Source: Aurantiochytrium sp. KH105
Taxonomy: Eukaryota > Sar > Bigyra > Thraustochytrida > Thraustochytriidae
Length of the DNA stretch: 64,000 bases
Reading direction: 5' to 3'
Assembly: GCA_003116975.1 (NCBI GenBank)
Contig: BGKB01000007.1
Coordinates: 372,001 to 436,000, forward strand
Shown here: positions 1 to 8,303 of the stretch, piece by piece
Position numbering within the stretch: the first letter of the stretch is position 1
How the letters are laid out: every line of letters starts with the position of its first letter
Program-made: the position numbers and the translations under genes
Notes under the pieces: model-generated
What the model was told of the DNA's origin: nothing
The model's input: the letters and a program-made list of their open reading frames with translations, nothing else
Database searches by the model: none

Positions 1-677
1 AAGAACCGCTCCCTTCAGCTACACGCGGCGGCGCGAGGGCGTTCCCGCGCGGACGTCGACGACTCGGGGCGCGGCGCGGCGCGGCGTAGCGCAGCTCGCG
101 CGGGGCCCGCCGCAGCCTTGGGGCTCGGACGGGGTCGCGTCGCGATTTTGCATGCAGATCGCCGCCGCCCCCTTTGCGCCCTCTGCGGTCCTAAAATTAC
201 CCCGCGGCGCCTATCGCCCCTATCGCGCTTAGCGCGCAGAGGCGTTCCCCCGAGTTTCCCCGCGGCCCTGGATTCAGGGCCGCGGAGCCCCGGTTCCGGG
301 GCCGGGCGCGGCGCGCACGGCGCACGGGGGCGGCGGCAGAGGGCCGTTGGGCCACTTGATGGGCCGGTTTTTGCGCGCCCGTGGTGAGGGGGAATGAATG
401 AATGATGACGGCGGAGATGGCGGCGGTCGCTCGGGGCGAAAGTGGGACGCGGTCGCGCGGCAGCAGAGCTGGCTTGACTGCCTGGCTCGCGGCGAGCGTG
501 CGCTGGGCGGCCGGAAGCGACTCCCTTCTTTGGAAGTGGAGCGACGTGCGTTGCCAGTCTCGGTCTCGGTCTCTTGGTCGAGGTCCAGGTCGAGGTCTCT
601 GCGCTTGGCGAAGCAAAGAGAAAATGCAACCCGGGCCGGGCGTGCGCGCTGCGCGCAGAGAATACTGGGCTAGCGTC
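1..677. other. GC-rich upstream region of the tectonic gene
   Basis: This is the left edge of the window and holds no convincing gene. It is strongly GC-rich with runs of CGCGG and GGCCGCGG type. Open frames on both strands here translate to Arg/Ala/Pro-rich low-complexity peptides, as expected by chance at this base composition. An ATG at 402 is in frame with the tectonic gene, but the extra 92 residues it would add are Arg/Ser-rich and would bury the signal peptide that begins at 678. The stretch is therefore read as promoter and 5' leader. Confidence 0.5.
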
Positions 678-2918
678 ATGAGGGCAGCAGCCGTGGTGGT
701 GGTGCTCGCGAGCGCTGCACCGGGAGGAGAGGCGATGACCTTTGCGTACGGGAATGCATACGAGATGCTGACGCCCGGAACCGGCAACCAAGGTGTCGAC
801 GTGACGTGGGCTTCTGTGCCGCTCTTGACAGAAGCGTCAACCGGGTACGTCCCGCTTCCATCGGGTTGCGAATGCCTTGACCTAGCGCAGACTGCCGAAA
901 CATGCACAGCGTTCACGTGTCACGAAACGTGCAATCTCAATATTGGCGAGTGTGACGAATTTTGTTGCAGCGACCCGGACTGCACCGCCGATGATCTCGA
1001 ACGCTTCAACGCGCTGGGCGAATGTTTGCCCGATGGTAGCTCTACAGACAGCAAATTATGCGTTGACACCACTTCGTTGGACCAGGTAAATGAAAAATAC
1101 AACATGCATGTGGAACAGGACGACAACGCATTAGAAGGCCTCGTGTGTGTAAGTGTGGAGAACAACGCCATCGAGGGGGAATTTTATTCGTCGCAAGCGG
1201 ATCTTGTGAATAATTATGCCGTGTTGGACTCGGAAACGTATCAGCCATCCTATTCTTTCGCAATTAGCGCCGACTCTGACGCAGAGACGGGCAGCCAAGA
1301 ATACCTTTTCGGCGACAATCTCGTGGCTGCGATCCAGACAGACTCGTTTCGAGCTGCTTGGGGCGGCGTGCTAAGTTTGCCTACTGCGGGCGTCGACGGC
1401 ACGTGCTCGCCGCAAAACTTTGTGGAATTCGGCACGGATGTTCAAGTGAACGAGTGCCTTCTGCCCGTCGAAAACCTGGAAGCAACATGTACTCAGACAC
1501 ATGGTCCATTGTCCACAGCACTCTACGGGGAAGACCTTTACATTGGCACGAGACCTTCTTCCGCCATCAACACCCCTTCGACCGATTGGGAAAGGGTCAC
1601 GGTGCGAAGCTTGCTATACAAGTCGCTGGAAACGGGTAGCGTATCAAGCTGGGAGAGCGGCAGTACCTCAAGCCCAACTGCTCAACCCACGTCAGAGCCC
1701 ACGGCGCTCTCGACTGCGTCTCCTACGGAATCTTCATCAGACGCAAACTCTACGGTGAGCGTCAGTCCCACCGTCGCTCCTTCTGCTTCACCGACGGATG
1801 CGCCGAGCGCGAGACGTGCCTTACAAGTGAGCAGCGTGCCGTCCACGACTTGGGATGCAAGCAGCGGCACATGCGAAAACGCGGTGGTTGGCGTCAAATA
1901 TGTAATTCAGCACAACGCCTTGGGCGTAATCACCAACGTTCAGGTAGACTTGACATTGTCAAACGTGGACTTGTCCAGTGCAGCACAGACAGCCCAGCAG
2001 GGTCTGACGCAGAGTTTTCATGTCTCCTTTGTCAATACAGAGTCTGTAGCGGACAGTACTGCTCCAGAGCGCGTTGTGTCTGGCAATCCTGGCTACATTG
2101 TAGGGCTTCCGGTGCAAGCAGGAAACCTTGTGCGCCAAAATGCTGGAACAGACGATGAAAAGACGGCTGTCTCGTATCTGCCAGAGGGTCTGGCCTTGAT
2201 GGCAGCAAGCGGTCCGCGGGGAGCCTGCTTCCCTTCCTCATCTTCGCCGTGGTACAACCTCGTTTCCAGCACAGAGATGACGGCGAGTACGCCTGTATTA
2301 TTTGGCGTCGATGCCTCGTCAGCTTGCTCTGTGACACTGACCTATGAAGAGTTCACCGACTTGTCTTCATGGTGCATTGACCGGCGCAATGCTCCGCTCC
2401 TTGATTTGGGAGCCACCCGAGTGGGCATTTACGGTAACGCCAACCCATGGAAGGCTTGGGAGTGGGTTTCATTGCATCGCGAAACCTCGCACTTGTCATC
2501 AACAGCGCAGTCGCCAGTGCCAGGTCAACTCGTTTGCCAGAACATGGTGGACCGCGTGGATCTTGAGGTGTTGTGGACCAAGTCGGGCGAGATCGACAAT
2601 CCGCAGCCCATGATCTTAAGTGTTCGTGCCATGGTTGGTCAGTCAGACTGGAAATGGCGCAAGACTGGCGCGGGTGCAAATGCAACGCAGACATTTACAT
2701 TCTCGCAGACCGTTACCTTTATCGAGCACAAGCTTACCGAGGCAGACTGGTTTGCGTACAAGCCTGAGATCCCGCCCATTATTCCGGCAATTCCCGCGGA
2801 TGTATTTTATCCTTTTGACATTGCCTCAGCTGCCCAGGCGACAATTCGCGGCCAGAAATCGGGTGGACACTTCGTCACTGCATTTGTCGTGTGTCTCGCA
2901 GGTCTTTTGCGGGCGTAG
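678..2918 (+). CDS. TCTN: Tectonic-like protein (ciliary transition zone)
   Basis: Tectonics are secreted or membrane-tethered proteins of the MKS/B9 complex at the ciliary transition zone. From ATG 678 the product is 746 residues and opens with a signal peptide of about 19 residues (Ala/Val-rich core). A Cys-rich block follows at about residues 58-115, with a CxC, an ECDEFCC and a DPDC element matching the tectonic pattern. Downstream are hallmark tectonic strings: SGNPGYIVG, FGVDASSAC and IYGNANP followed by a Trp. The C-terminus ends in a short hydrophobic segment, like the tail anchor of TCTN1/3. A Ser/Thr/Pro linker with PT repeats is inserted at about residues 332-384, where animal proteins have only a short loop. 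Human TCTN1 is about 590 residues. ATG 402 is in frame but I prefer 678 because it exposes the signal peptide. The neighbour downstream is convergent. Confidence 0.82.
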   Translation: MRAAAVVVVLASAAPGGEAMTFAYGNAYEMLTPGTGNQGVDVTWASVPLLTEASTGYVPLPSGCECLDLAQTAETCTAFTCHETCNLNIGECDEFCCSDPDCTADDLERFNALGECLPDGSSTDSKLCVDTTSLDQVNEKYNMHVEQDDNALEGLVCVSVENNAIEGEFYSSQADLVNNYAVLDSETYQPSYSFAISADSDAETGSQEYLFGDNLVAAIQTDSFRAAWGGVLSLPTAGVDGTCSPQNFVEFGTDVQVNECLLPVENLEATCTQTHGPLSTALYGEDLYIGTRPSSAINTPSTDWERVTVRSLLYKSLETGSVSSWESGSTSSPTAQPTSEPTALSTASPTESSSDANSTVSVSPTVAPSASPTDAPSARRALQVSSVPSTTWDASSGTCENAVVGVKYVIQHNALGVITNVQVDLTLSNVDLSSAAQTAQQGLTQSFHVSFVNTESVADSTAPERVVSGNPGYIVGLPVQAGNLVRQNAGTDDEKTAVSYLPEGLALMAASGPRGACFPSSSSPWYNLVSSTEMTASTPVLFGVDASSACSVTLTYEEFTDLSSWCIDRRNAPLLDLGATRVGIYGNANPWKAWEWVSLHRETSHLSSTAQSPVPGQLVCQNMVDRVDLEVLWTKSGEIDNPQPMILSVRAMVGQSDWKWRKTGAGANATQTFTFSQTVTFIEHKLTEADWFAYKPEIPPIIPAIPADVFYPFDIASAAQATIRGQKSGGHFVTAFVVCLAGLLRA

Positions 2919-3216
2919 AAGTCAAGGAGAAGTGATCAAATTAACTGTGACCTTTCTTTTCTTTTTCTTTAGCGTGCGTTGGGAAGCAAGCAAGATGATG
3001 ACGACCATGATAGCAATGTAATCGTTCATAATCTTCCCCGCTTCTTCCTCCTTCTCAACCAAGGCCTAGTACAACCACAATTTGCCTCTACGTTTGGAGT
3101 GTGCAAGTCTTTGATAAGTTGTGAGGAACCTCTCCGTTTTGTAAAATCCGGCAGAAAAGTATTCTCTTCCTCCGACCGGCAAGGAAGAAAAAAATTATAG
3201 AGTTTCTGTTCCTTTT

Positions 3217-4128
3217 TCACATAAAGTACGTGGGCATGGATGTCATCATCTGGTCGGGATCCCCGGCTTGCTCTCTGAATATTTTGAACTCGCGCTGCAA
3301 ATGCTCATCAAGGCTTAGAATGGCAGCAATGTTTCCACAGCGGTAGCAGTAATTGGGCGCGCTCCACACTGTGACAAGGATGCTGCCAAACTTGTAGTCA
3401 AACCCGCTCTGCTGCAGCTGATGCGCCCGCGCAATGAGCTCCAGAGAGTTGATGTGGTTAAATTGTTTTGTTGGCGCCTCGCCAAAGAGGAAACCGGCGC
3501 CGCGCGGACTCACGCACCAGCCGTCGATATCCTCTGGGTCGGACCACATGAGGTCGCAAAAGGCGCCCCGTTGCGGGATTTCCTGCAGTCTGTCAAGTGT
3601 GCGGATTTGATCAATGGTACGCAGATCTGGGCTGAGGCCGCCGTGCGTGGCAAGAACGCGGCCGTCCACAATGGCTGCCAGGCAGAGGTAGTCGAAAACC
3701 TCAACAGAGTACTTCCAGGCGTTGGCGTGGCCGTACTTGCGAATGCATTCGTCGTAAAATCCATACACTTGTGTGATTTGACGGGACTCGTGGTTACCAC
3801 GCAAAAGGTAGACATGCTCGGGCCACCTCGCTTTTAGGCAGAGCAAGAGTTGAAAGGTCTCCACGGAGTGATGGCCTCGGTCGACGTAGTCGCCCAGAAA
3901 AATGAACTTTGTGTCGGGCACGTCACCGCCGGTGCGAAAGAGCTCGAGGACATCAAAAAACTGGCCGTGGACGTCACCACAGATTGTCACGGGAGCGGAA
4001 ACGGCCACGACGTTGCTCTCCTCGAGCAGTATTCCCTTGACGACCTCGCAGACCTTGCGTAGGACGCTCTCCTCGAGAAACTCGCCCCGCTTGACCTTTT
4101 CGAGCGCTTCGTCAATGAGGCCGCCCAT
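3217..4128 (-). CDS. PP4-like (PPP family) serine/threonine phosphatase catalytic subunit
   Basis: This 303-residue protein dephosphorylates Ser/Thr residues through a two-metal centre. All PPP signatures are present: GDVHG at 51-55, GDYVDRG at 79-85, GNHE at 111-114 and HGGLSP further on, then [12 protein letters not shown] near the C-terminus. Among PP2A-type enzymes it looks closest to PP4, with the IFDYLxLxAIxDG-type stretch (here [13 protein letters not shown]) and AILxLDEHLQ. The length matches PP4 (about 307). The tail ends in Tyr-Phe-Met where PP2A, PP4 and PP6 normally end in Tyr-Phe-Leu, the carboxymethylated residue. The start is fixed by an in-frame stop at 4171-4173, only 42 bases upstream, with no other ATG between. 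The leader carries an AGC triplet run. PP6 is the main alternative. Confidence 0.9.
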   Translation of the reverse strand: MGGLIDEALEKVKRGEFLEESVLRKVCEVVKGILLEESNVVAVSAPVTICGDVHGQFFDVLELFRTGGDVPDTKFIFLGDYVDRGHHSVETFQLLLCLKARWPEHVYLLRGNHESRQITQVYGFYDECIRKYGHANAWKYSVEVFDYLCLAAIVDGRVLATHGGLSPDLRTIDQIRTLDRLQEIPQRGAFCDLMWSDPEDIDGWCVSPRGAGFLFGEAPTKQFNHINSLELIARAHQLQQSGFDYKFGSILVTVWSAPNYCYRCGNIAAILSLDEHLQREFKIFREQAGDPDQMMTSMPTYFM

Positions 4129-4138
4129 CTTGCTTCTG

Positions 4139-4173
4139 TTGCTGCTGCTGCTACTGCTGCTGCTGCTGCTCTA
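4139..4173 (-). repeat. AGC trinucleotide run in the PP4-like 5' leader
   Basis: Read on the minus strand this is a TAG stop followed by about nine AGC codons with one AGT, ending just before the phosphatase start codon. It lies between the in-frame stop and the ATG, so it is untranslated in that frame. It is a short microsatellite that could vary in length between strains. Confidence 0.7.
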
Positions 4174-4974
4174 GCTCGTCGTGCGCAGGAGATGAGGGGG
4201 TGAGCGAGAAAGAGAGAACACCGCCGACGTCCCGCTCGCGCCCTTCGCGCTCAAGCTCGCGGCCGCCCTCGTCCTTTCCGGCTTTCCGATCGACGGCTTC
4301 CGAGTTTGCGCTGCAGCTGCTCGTCTGCTGCGACGACGAGGCGGCGACGCGACGCGACGAGACGCGCCCGAGACAGGGGCCGCGAGCGCGCGTCGCGGGG
4401 AACCAGACGGGCCTGGCGCGGCCGGTCGGTGCGCGGACGACTGACTCTGGAGGCGCCGCGTCCTGGGGCAACTAGCTTTGCCTGCCTCGCTCGCTAGGAG
4501 TTTGGGCGGCGCTGCCCAGCCCGACTTTCCTATTTCTCAGAGATTTTCACAATCAAACTCGATCAAACCCCAAAACATGAGTCGACGAAGTCATCGGCGT
4601 CGATGATACTATCTTTGGGGGGAAAAGGGGGAAAGGGGAGGGGGGCTGTCGATCGTTCGCTGTGTAGCGAGGTGAATCTACCTTTGCCAGACAAACAGAA
4701 AGTTCTCCTTGATGTACAAATACTTGCATGCGCGGTGCAAGAAGATCATGTCTCTGGTGTTCCTTCTCGTCGATCATAGGCACGAGGCAAAAATAATACA
4801 ACCTGCTCTGAAAGATGGTGCTTGATTGTGATTATTTCCATTCACACGAGCCTGCCTCTAGTTGTATAGGCCTAACTGCAAAAGGTATCGATCGCCACGC
4901 CACGCCACGCATCGCTTCGATAAGATTTTACTTTACCATCTCTTCTACGATTATCAGGGCAGTCTAGCATGGCC
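4174..4974. other. Intergenic region between the PP4-like and PIG-N genes
   Basis: Both flanking genes are on the minus strand, so this holds the promoter and leader of the phosphatase (GC-rich, to about 4500) and the 3' flank of PIG-N (AT-richer, about 4550-4974). A 106-codon open frame at 4151-4471 (minus) ends just upstream of the phosphatase ATG. It is low-complexity and could at most be an upstream ORF. No RNA gene is recognised. Confidence 0.4.
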
Positions 4975-7911
4975 CTAGGAGGACTTTGCTGCGGACGGGA
5001 GAGTCATAGAGACTCCGCTAAGGAAAAAGGATGCGAGGGCGAAAAGCAGCGGAATAAAAATGAGCTGGCAGTTGACAAAGCCGTACTGAGAGATCGAATT
5101 GCCAATCTCAAGCCAAGAGCCCTCATCGCGAACCCAGAAAAACAGGTGGACTGCGAGGAGATCGCAGAGCGTGAGCACGAGGAAAAATAAGCGATGCGGC
5201 GAAACAGCCGAAACTCCCGCTGCACGACGTTCTGCAGACACGATGGCGACCAAGGAAGTAACCAAAGTGTACGGCACCAATAACTTGATGACGAGGAGAC
5301 CACCCATGAGAAAGGGTGAAAAGACTGTGGTAAAACGAAATGAGGAACTGATTTGGAAGGAGCTCATCGATGCAATATTGCCTGTCCCGAAAAAGGCAAT
5401 GTGCACAAAACAGAGGAACATGAACGCACTGCGCACGTCGTCGATCGAAACAGCGGCCTCTTGGCTGTCTTGACCTCGTCCCAAATGACGCCGCGAGGAA
5501 GTGCCAGCGCCAGCGCTAGAGGTCTTATGAGCATAAAAGGTAGCTCGCTCCAGCACGAGCCATTGCATGAGCGTGAATCCGAGCGCGACGTAGAAAAGCA
5601 CCTCGAAGTTGACGCTAAGAAGGCAGTACGGCGTCGCGAGACCAGCAAAAATTGAGAGGTACCGTTTGTAAGGTGTCCGCGAAGAGAAGCGTGCGAGCAC
5701 AGGAGAAACGAGAAAAGATATCCACGTAAGCACCTGATTCACCAAAGGAAGGCCTGTCTTGGCACGGAGACTTGCGTCGGTGGCGAGAGGCAAAGCAGTG
5801 CCGAGTGCAATGAGCGCGAGTTGAAGCTTACGCTGCGTGGTGAACTTATCGAGGTCCCCGCTAAAGAGCGTGCACATGAGCCCCAACATGAGAAGACCAC
5901 CCGCAAAAAGCAAGAAGGGCTGGTCATTGAGGTCAAGTGGGATGAGCGTGCAAGAACCGAGCAGCAAGCAACTGAGCGCCCAAGAGAGGCGAAGCTTGCG
6001 GCCCTCGCGAGCCTTGAGCTGCCCAGTATGCGACTCGTAGCGAATTATTTCGGCATCCCATAACGCAGGCACAGTGCATGGCCAGCAAGCCAATGCCAAA
6101 AAGAGGACGACATAGATGTTGCGGTACGTGTAGCCGACAACGATGATTTGCGTCCCGGCAACGTAGACGAAAAGCATGACTGCTGCTTTAGGATGGGAGC
6201 AAACTTTGTTCCACCACAAAGTCCATACGGCCTTGCGTCGCAGGACGAGCGTCCAAAATACTGCAGGAAAGAAGAGATAAGCATGGTACATGAGCGGACT
6301 CTCCTCAATGACCTGAGTCGCGAAGAGAAGAACAGAGAAAATGCACACGAGAACAGAAAGGGGCGTCCACGCTGGGTCAGCGCGGCCTTGCGGGCTGTCG
6401 CCTGGGATTGTGAGTTCTGCAGCCAGGAGCAAAATCCAGCCAAAGTAGCCCGCAACGATTACACTGCCAAGGTAGAAGCGATCGTAGACTTGGTAGTAGC
6501 GCAAGGCCTCAATTGAGACGCGCATGGAGGCCCGACAGGCGGCCTCTGCCTGTTCGGTGTCGCCCTTTTTAATGAGGATATCAGCGTTTTGAAGAGCACG
6601 TCGTGCCTCATCAGTTGGGCCATACGGACGGAATCGAATGTGTCGCGCGCGTCGGGCAGCCTCCTTGTATTCGACCTGAGCCAGAAGCTGACGGGCGTTG
6701 CGGACGAGAGCCTCGGCCGTGTACTTGCCCGGTTCGAGAAAGTCTGCGGGGAGCCTGCCCACGGAATTAACCGGAACCGGAACGCCAATGAGTGAGGCTA
6801 ATAGAGGGGCCAGGTCGGCCTGCTCGACATCGGTGCGCTCGAGGTGAGCGAGGCCCCAGTCACTAGAGAACTCGCTTTCTGCCTGCGCCGTGAATCCTGT
6901 ACTGATGCCAGCGCGGGGATCCTTTTGAAGGTCGGAGAGATGGGTTGGGCCGCGTATTCCCGAACCCCACGCCACAAGTGGCGTGCGCGTATTCGTTGGG
7001 TGTCCATCGCCGTGGGCTCCCTGGTTGCCCATGCCGTGATCCGAGGTGAAGACGTAGGCAGTCGCGTTGTCATGAAAATAGCTTTCAAAGAGTGCGTGAA
7101 TGCCACGCACGCCCTTGTCTACAGAGGCCATGTTTTGGTAGTACTCTGGCGCATGCGGACGGTGTGCATGGCCATTGGAGTCGAGTCCAAGGAGATGAAG
7201 AAAGAACACGACGCGATCCTCGTGCACCATTGCGCGAAGCGTGGCATTGGTTTCAGTTTCTTTCAGGAGCTCGCTGGCCTTGTTGAAGACCCATGTGTCG
7301 AGCATTGTGAGGTCCTTGGCGGCAAAATCCTCTTCTGCCGGGGAGTAAAACCAGTCCGTAACGTGCTCGTGGCGTTTGGCGAACATGCGCGTAATGTCTG
7401 GGCTGCCCCAGAGCCAAGTACGGCGGCTTTGGTTGAAGACGTGGTCAAAGTCGACAGGATTGTCTTGCCAGCCTCGGGTGACGGCGCTGACGTCCTCGTA
7501 GAATCCAGCGATTACGGCTACATGTCCAGGTCGCGATTCTGTTGGCACGCGCGTGTGCGAGATGCCCCATCGGCCTTGGTTTTCGATCATCTCGCGCAAG
7601 AAGGACGTCTTGGCCGCGGGCCAGATGGTCGCGTCTGCTTCGTAGTTGGCCTCACGCCTGTCGGCGCGTCCGCGGGCTCTGTCTGGGTCATGATAGCGGA
7701 CGTCTCGCCCAAGGAACCTAAAGCATGTGTCGGCGCGCAGACCGTCTGCGACGAAGAGCACAAGTCTTTTCGCCGGCGCACGAGACGCCTCGTGCACGGC
7801 AACGGCCTCGAGGTCCGGGTCGATGGGCGATCGAAAGTATATGTCAAAGATGCTGAAGAAGTAGCACACGTGGAAAACGAAACACACGGCCAGGAGCGTG
7901 TTGCGTCCCAT
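4975..7911 (-). CDS. PIGN: GPI ethanolamine phosphate transferase 1 (PIG-N/MCD4)
   Basis: PIG-N transfers ethanolamine phosphate to the first mannose of GPI anchor precursors in the ER. The 978-residue protein has an N-terminal membrane anchor (about residues 5-25). A lumenal alkaline-phosphatase-like domain follows: FVADGLRAD with metal Asp56, then PTESRPGH containing the Thr nucleophile, a TRGWQDNP stretch typical of PIG-N, and TSDHGM. A long multi-spanning C-terminal half from about residue 480 matches the PigN domain. Human PIG-N is 931 residues and yeast Mcd4 919, so length and architecture fit. ATG at 7911 directly precedes the hydrophobic anchor. Tandem, same strand, with the phosphatase downstream, but 846 bases apart. 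Confidence 0.93.
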   Translation of the reverse strand: MGRNTLLAVCFVFHVCYFFSIFDIYFRSPIDPDLEAVAVHEASRAPAKRLVLFVADGLRADTCFRFLGRDVRYHDPDRARGRADRREANYEADATIWPAAKTSFLREMIENQGRWGISHTRVPTESRPGHVAVIAGFYEDVSAVTRGWQDNPVDFDHVFNQSRRTWLWGSPDITRMFAKRHEHVTDWFYSPAEEDFAAKDLTMLDTWVFNKASELLKETETNATLRAMVHEDRVVFFLHLLGLDSNGHAHRPHAPEYYQNMASVDKGVRGIHALFESYFHDNATAYVFTSDHGMGNQGAHGDGHPTNTRTPLVAWGSGIRGPTHLSDLQKDPRAGISTGFTAQAESEFSSDWGLAHLERTDVEQADLAPLLASLIGVPVPVNSVGRLPADFLEPGKYTAEALVRNARQLLAQVEYKEAARRARHIRFRPYGPTDEARRALQNADILIKKGDTEQAEAACRASMRVSIEALRYYQVYDRFYLGSVIVAGYFGWILLLAAELTIPGDSPQGRADPAWTPLSVLVCIFSVLLFATQVIEESPLMYHAYLFFPAVFWTLVLRRKAVWTLWWNKVCSHPKAAVMLFVYVAGTQIIVVGYTYRNIYVVLFLALACWPCTVPALWDAEIIRYESHTGQLKAREGRKLRLSWALSCLLLGSCTLIPLDLNDQPFLLFAGGLLMLGLMCTLFSGDLDKFTTQRKLQLALIALGTALPLATDASLRAKTGLPLVNQVLTWISFLVSPVLARFSSRTPYKRYLSIFAGLATPYCLLSVNFEVLFYVALGFTLMQWLVLERATFYAHKTSSAGAGTSSRRHLGRGQDSQEAAVSIDDVRSAFMFLCFVHIAFFGTGNIASMSSFQISSSFRFTTVFSPFLMGGLLVIKLLVPYTLVTSLVAIVSAERRAAGVSAVSPHRLFFLVLTLCDLLAVHLFFWVRDEGSWLEIGNSISQYGFVNCQLIFIPLLFALASFFLSGVSMTLPSAAKSS

Positions 7912-8303
7912 CTTGCTCTGTTGCGGACCTTGGCCCCCACCAGGACTGGCTAACTGGCTGTCTGCCTGCCTGCCTGCCTTGCCTGCCGGTGGTTGCCTGA
8001 CAAATCACAACGCAAAAACAAAAAGAGAATCTGCGGTCAAACGAAAAACAACTGTGAGCGTCTTATCGTGCACGTTATGGAAAAAAGAATTAGGTGATCA
8101 GCCATGGAAGTCAGAGACCATTTTGGTTTGCTGCAAGTTTGACCCGCTCCACGTCGCACATCGAACAATGTGGATATCATCATCTCGCACGGCCGTCCGT
8201 CTCCTCCCTCGCAAGAAATGGATGACACCATTATATATCACTGTCAAACATTCGGTTATACAAATCACGTCCTAAGTGTAAACGCTCCCTCCCGCACAGA
8301 GAT
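7912..8303. other. Intergenic region with a TGCC tetranucleotide run
   Basis: This separates the PIG-N start from the stop of the first BCS1 paralogue, both on the minus strand. A short TGCC repeat occupies about 7957-7987 in the PIG-N leader. The rest (about 8000-8303) is AT-richer and looks like promoter plus the 3' flank of the AAA gene. No gene is seen. Confidence 0.4.

Noticed and set aside
402-677. Upstream ATG extending the tectonic protein by 92 residues
   Set aside because: The extension is Arg/Ser-rich and would bury a clean signal peptide that starts at 678.
15-916. Long minus-strand open frames at the left edge (258 and 239 codons)
   Set aside because: They overlap the tectonic start on the other strand, are Arg/Pro/Ala-rich and have no domain or conserved feature. 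GC-rich DNA yields such frames by chance.
1660-1835. Initial reading of the first gene as a mucin-like or GPI-anchored cell-surface protein
   Set aside because: The PT-rich stretch is only an insert; the flanking conserved strings match tectonic on both sides.
4151-4471. 106-codon minus-strand frame ahead of the phosphatase
   Set aside because: Different frame from the phosphatase and low-complexity, with a poly-Gln end from the AGC run. At most an upstream ORF.
6844-7953. 369-codon plus-strand frame
   Set aside because: It lies antisense to the highly conserved catalytic domain of PIG-N and mirrors its codon bias; no recognisable domain.
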